NCBI GenBank assembly: GCA_020829485.1
Contig: JAIVFU010000097.1
Coordinates: 1 to 23,429, forward strand
Origin: Nostoc sp. CHAB 5834
Lineage (GTDB): Bacteria > Cyanobacteriota > Cyanobacteriia > Cyanobacteriales > Nostocaceae
DNA length: 23,429 nt
Reading direction: 5' to 3'
Part shown: piece after piece, positions 22,416 to 23,429 of the stretch
How the letters are laid out: each line of letters begins with the position of its first letter
How positions within the stretch are numbered: position 1 is the first letter of the stretch
The notes under the pieces: generated by a model
What the model was told of the DNA's origin: nothing
Seen by the model: only the letters and a program-made list of their open reading frames with translations
Databases searched by the model: none
Translations under genes and position numbers: made by a program

Positions 22416-22754
22416 ATGAAGTTCCCCTATGAACTACGTTCCTACACCCGCTCCAATGGTGATGCTCATATCGGATACATCCGGGAGGGCAATTTTCAGG
22501 GTGCAACACTCACTGTCGGATTGAGCGACGAAGCCGCCAGTTACCTGAAAAAGGTAAACGACCTTTTGGACTCATCGACTACTCGTGCACTCGATGAACT
22601 CTGCTTGTCGGTGCAGGAAGGCCTCGGTGTTGAGACAGGCGACTACGCTGGACTGTATTTCTCAGGGTCCGAGAAGGCCAACCCGCTGCGAGAAGTGATT
22701 GCAGAGTACCTGCTCAGCGAAATCCGAAACAAGGCCGAAGTGGACGACATTTAA
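22416..22754 (+). CDS. Small acidic protein, last gene of the operon
   Basis: A 112-residue protein I do not recognise. It has an N-terminal beta-like part (MKFPYELRSYTRSNGDAHIGYIREGNFQGATLTVGLSDEAASYL) and an acidic helical C-terminus (REVIAEYLLSEIRNKAEVDDI). It begins 26 bases after the preceding stop, with a weak AGAGAG ribosome site, and a terminator follows, so it is the natural end of the operon. It might be an inhibitor or small subunit; this is inference from position and charge only. Confidence 0.7.
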   Translation: MKFPYELRSYTRSNGDAHIGYIREGNFQGATLTVGLSDEAASYLKKVNDLLDSSTTRALDELCLSVQEGLGVETGDYAGLYFSGSEKANPLREVIAEYLLSEIRNKAEVDDI

Positions 22755-22788
22755 GCTCAACGCTAACGTTAAAAAGTACCCCTAATTT

Positions 22789-22820
22789 AGCCCCTTAGAC
22801 GTTGCTCTAGGGGGCTTTCT
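22789..22820 (+). terminator. Rho-independent terminator of the four-gene operon
   Basis: An 11-bp stem (AGCCCCTTAGA with TCTAGGGGGCT, one G-U) with a six-base loop, followed by a broken T-tract (TTCTGTTTG). Confidence 0.8.
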
Positions 22821-22842
22821 GTTTGAGTCTTTTAGTAAAGGG

Positions 22843-23121
22843 TTGCTACTAGGCTTGGGAAAACCTCAGGCAATCGAGTTTTTCTCCACTGTATTTTGGG
22901 GAGCTGTAGCTGTAGCGGTAGCACCGGATTTTTCCGTCGCATTCTCGTCGTTGTTTCTGTGTGGTAGTATTGTTGACATGGCTTCTCTAGAAAAATTAGA
23001 GGTGTTATTTGTTCGCCATCGGAAAAAATTCGACAATACAGCGGGTGCCCTGTTGTTTCTTTTTGGGGTGAAAATTTCAAGGACAGCGGTGGCAGCAGTA
23101 TGTCAAGCTTTTCTCCCTTAA
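22843..23121 (+). CDS. Doubtful small hydrophobic ORF
   Basis: Up to 92 residues from a TTG at 22843, or 48 from the ATG at 22978 (MASLEKLEVLFVRHRKKFDN). It contains two hydrophobic stretches (VFWGAVAVAVA and AGALLFLFGVKI) and stops one base before a bidirectional terminator shared with a convergent gene, which favours it being real. There is no convincing ribosome-binding site at either start, and it has no homology I recognise. A reverse ORF over the same stretch is less likely because it crosses the terminator. Confidence 0.35.
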   Translation: MLLGLGKPQAIEFFSTVFWGAVAVAVAPDFSVAFSSLFLCGSIVDMASLEKLEVLFVRHRKKFDNTAGALLFLFGVKISRTAVAAVCQAFLP

Positions 23122-23146
23122 AAAAGCCGACTAAGTCGGCTTTTAA
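23122..23146. terminator. Bidirectional terminator
   Basis: AAAAGCCGACT/AGTCGGCTTTT perfect stem with A and T flanks on both sides, so it can end transcription in both directions. Confidence 0.92.
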
Positions 23147-23147
23147 A

Positions 23148-23429
23148 TTAGAGTGTAACTCGCGCTCGTTCACATCCGTTTACGAGTTTTTTGAAGTCTG
23201 CAAACTTGTAGTCCGGCGAGAGGATTTCATTCAGTTTGTCCAGTTGGGCTTTAGTCGGGATGGCGCGGCCGTTGTAATCGTTTGCGATTCGGTCGGCAAC
23301 AACGCATTTATTGTCTTCGTCAAGGATGGCGATACCGTTGTATTCAGAGCCAATAAGGCCCATTGCGTTGTAAGCGCTGTAGATGAAAACCCGGAAAGAA
23401 CGGCCATTCTCGAACTTGCGAATCGTGTC
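23148..23429 (-). CDS. C-terminal part of a gene running off the right edge
   Basis: The reverse frame is open from the right edge to a stop at 23148. The visible 93 residues begin DTIRKFENGRSFRVFIYSAYNAMGLIGSEYNGIAILDEDN and end with KLVNGCERARVTL. The internal ATG at 23363 is unlikely to be the start, because the coding quality continues beyond it to the edge. I do not recognise the protein. A motif AIPTKAQLDKLNEILSPDYKFADFKKLV looks like a small helical domain. Confidence 0.65.
   Translation of the reverse strand, partial: DTIRKFENGRSFRVFIYSAYNAMGLIGSEYNGIAILDEDNKCVVADRIANDYNGRAIPTKAQLDKLNEILSPDYKFADFKKLVNGCERARVTL

Noticed and set aside
22832..23173. Reverse ORF of 113 codons over the doubtful hydrophobic ORF
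   Set aside because: It crosses a strong bidirectional terminator and the end of the edge gene, and its sequence is not protein-like.
1..23429. CRISPR arrays, insertion sequences and attachment sites
   Set aside because: I looked for regularly spaced repeats, terminal inverted repeats with transposase genes and integrase-linked direct repeats by eye and found none.

Overview
This window has the look of an accessory replicon from a Burkholderiales-type betaproteobacterium, such as a large plasmid, a chromosomal island or possibly a very large phage. That is inferred from a DUF3563-like small protein, close homologues of proteobacterial DadA, DsbB and CCA-adding enzyme, moderately high GC, and many small orphan genes. 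No rRNA, canonical tRNA, replication, conjugation or virion gene was recognised, so the type of replicon stays open.

Layout. (1) 1-1277: nicotinamidase (runs off the left edge) divergent from an NrtR-type regulator, a small NAD-salvage locus. (2) 1509-4861: DsbB, an AP2-like DNA-binding protein and three orphans. (3) 4961-9484: RNA repair region with a CCA-adding enzyme lacking its HD domain, two small genes, then an operon of ATP-dependent RNA ligase, HNH-like protein and HD-Pnk end-healing enzyme. (4) 9485-10266: structured non-coding stretch and a small gene broken around a ten-base homopolymer. (5) 10267-13337: large Mrr-type nuclease divergent from a D12-class adenine methyltransferase. 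(6) 13375-17752: orphan, RNase HI, orphan, D-amino acid dehydrogenase, YgjV-like membrane protein, orphan, exported small protein. (7) 17809-22754: a tightly packed operon of DUF4262 protein, two-HKD phospholipase-D-type protein, a large partner vaguely like DUF6361, and a small protein. This is the best candidate for an undescribed system. (8) Right end: a doubtful small ORF and the C-terminal part of a gene that runs off the window.

Architecture. Outside the two operons most genes are single units. Many carry a (G)CTATAC-like -10 element about 25-40 bases before the start, without a good -35 box, and a hairpin terminator whose T-tract often lies just upstream of the next -10 element. The functional theme is nucleic-acid upkeep and conflict: tRNA 3' end completion, RNA end healing and sealing, RNA-DNA hybrid removal, adenine methylation and two nuclease-containing candidate defence loci.
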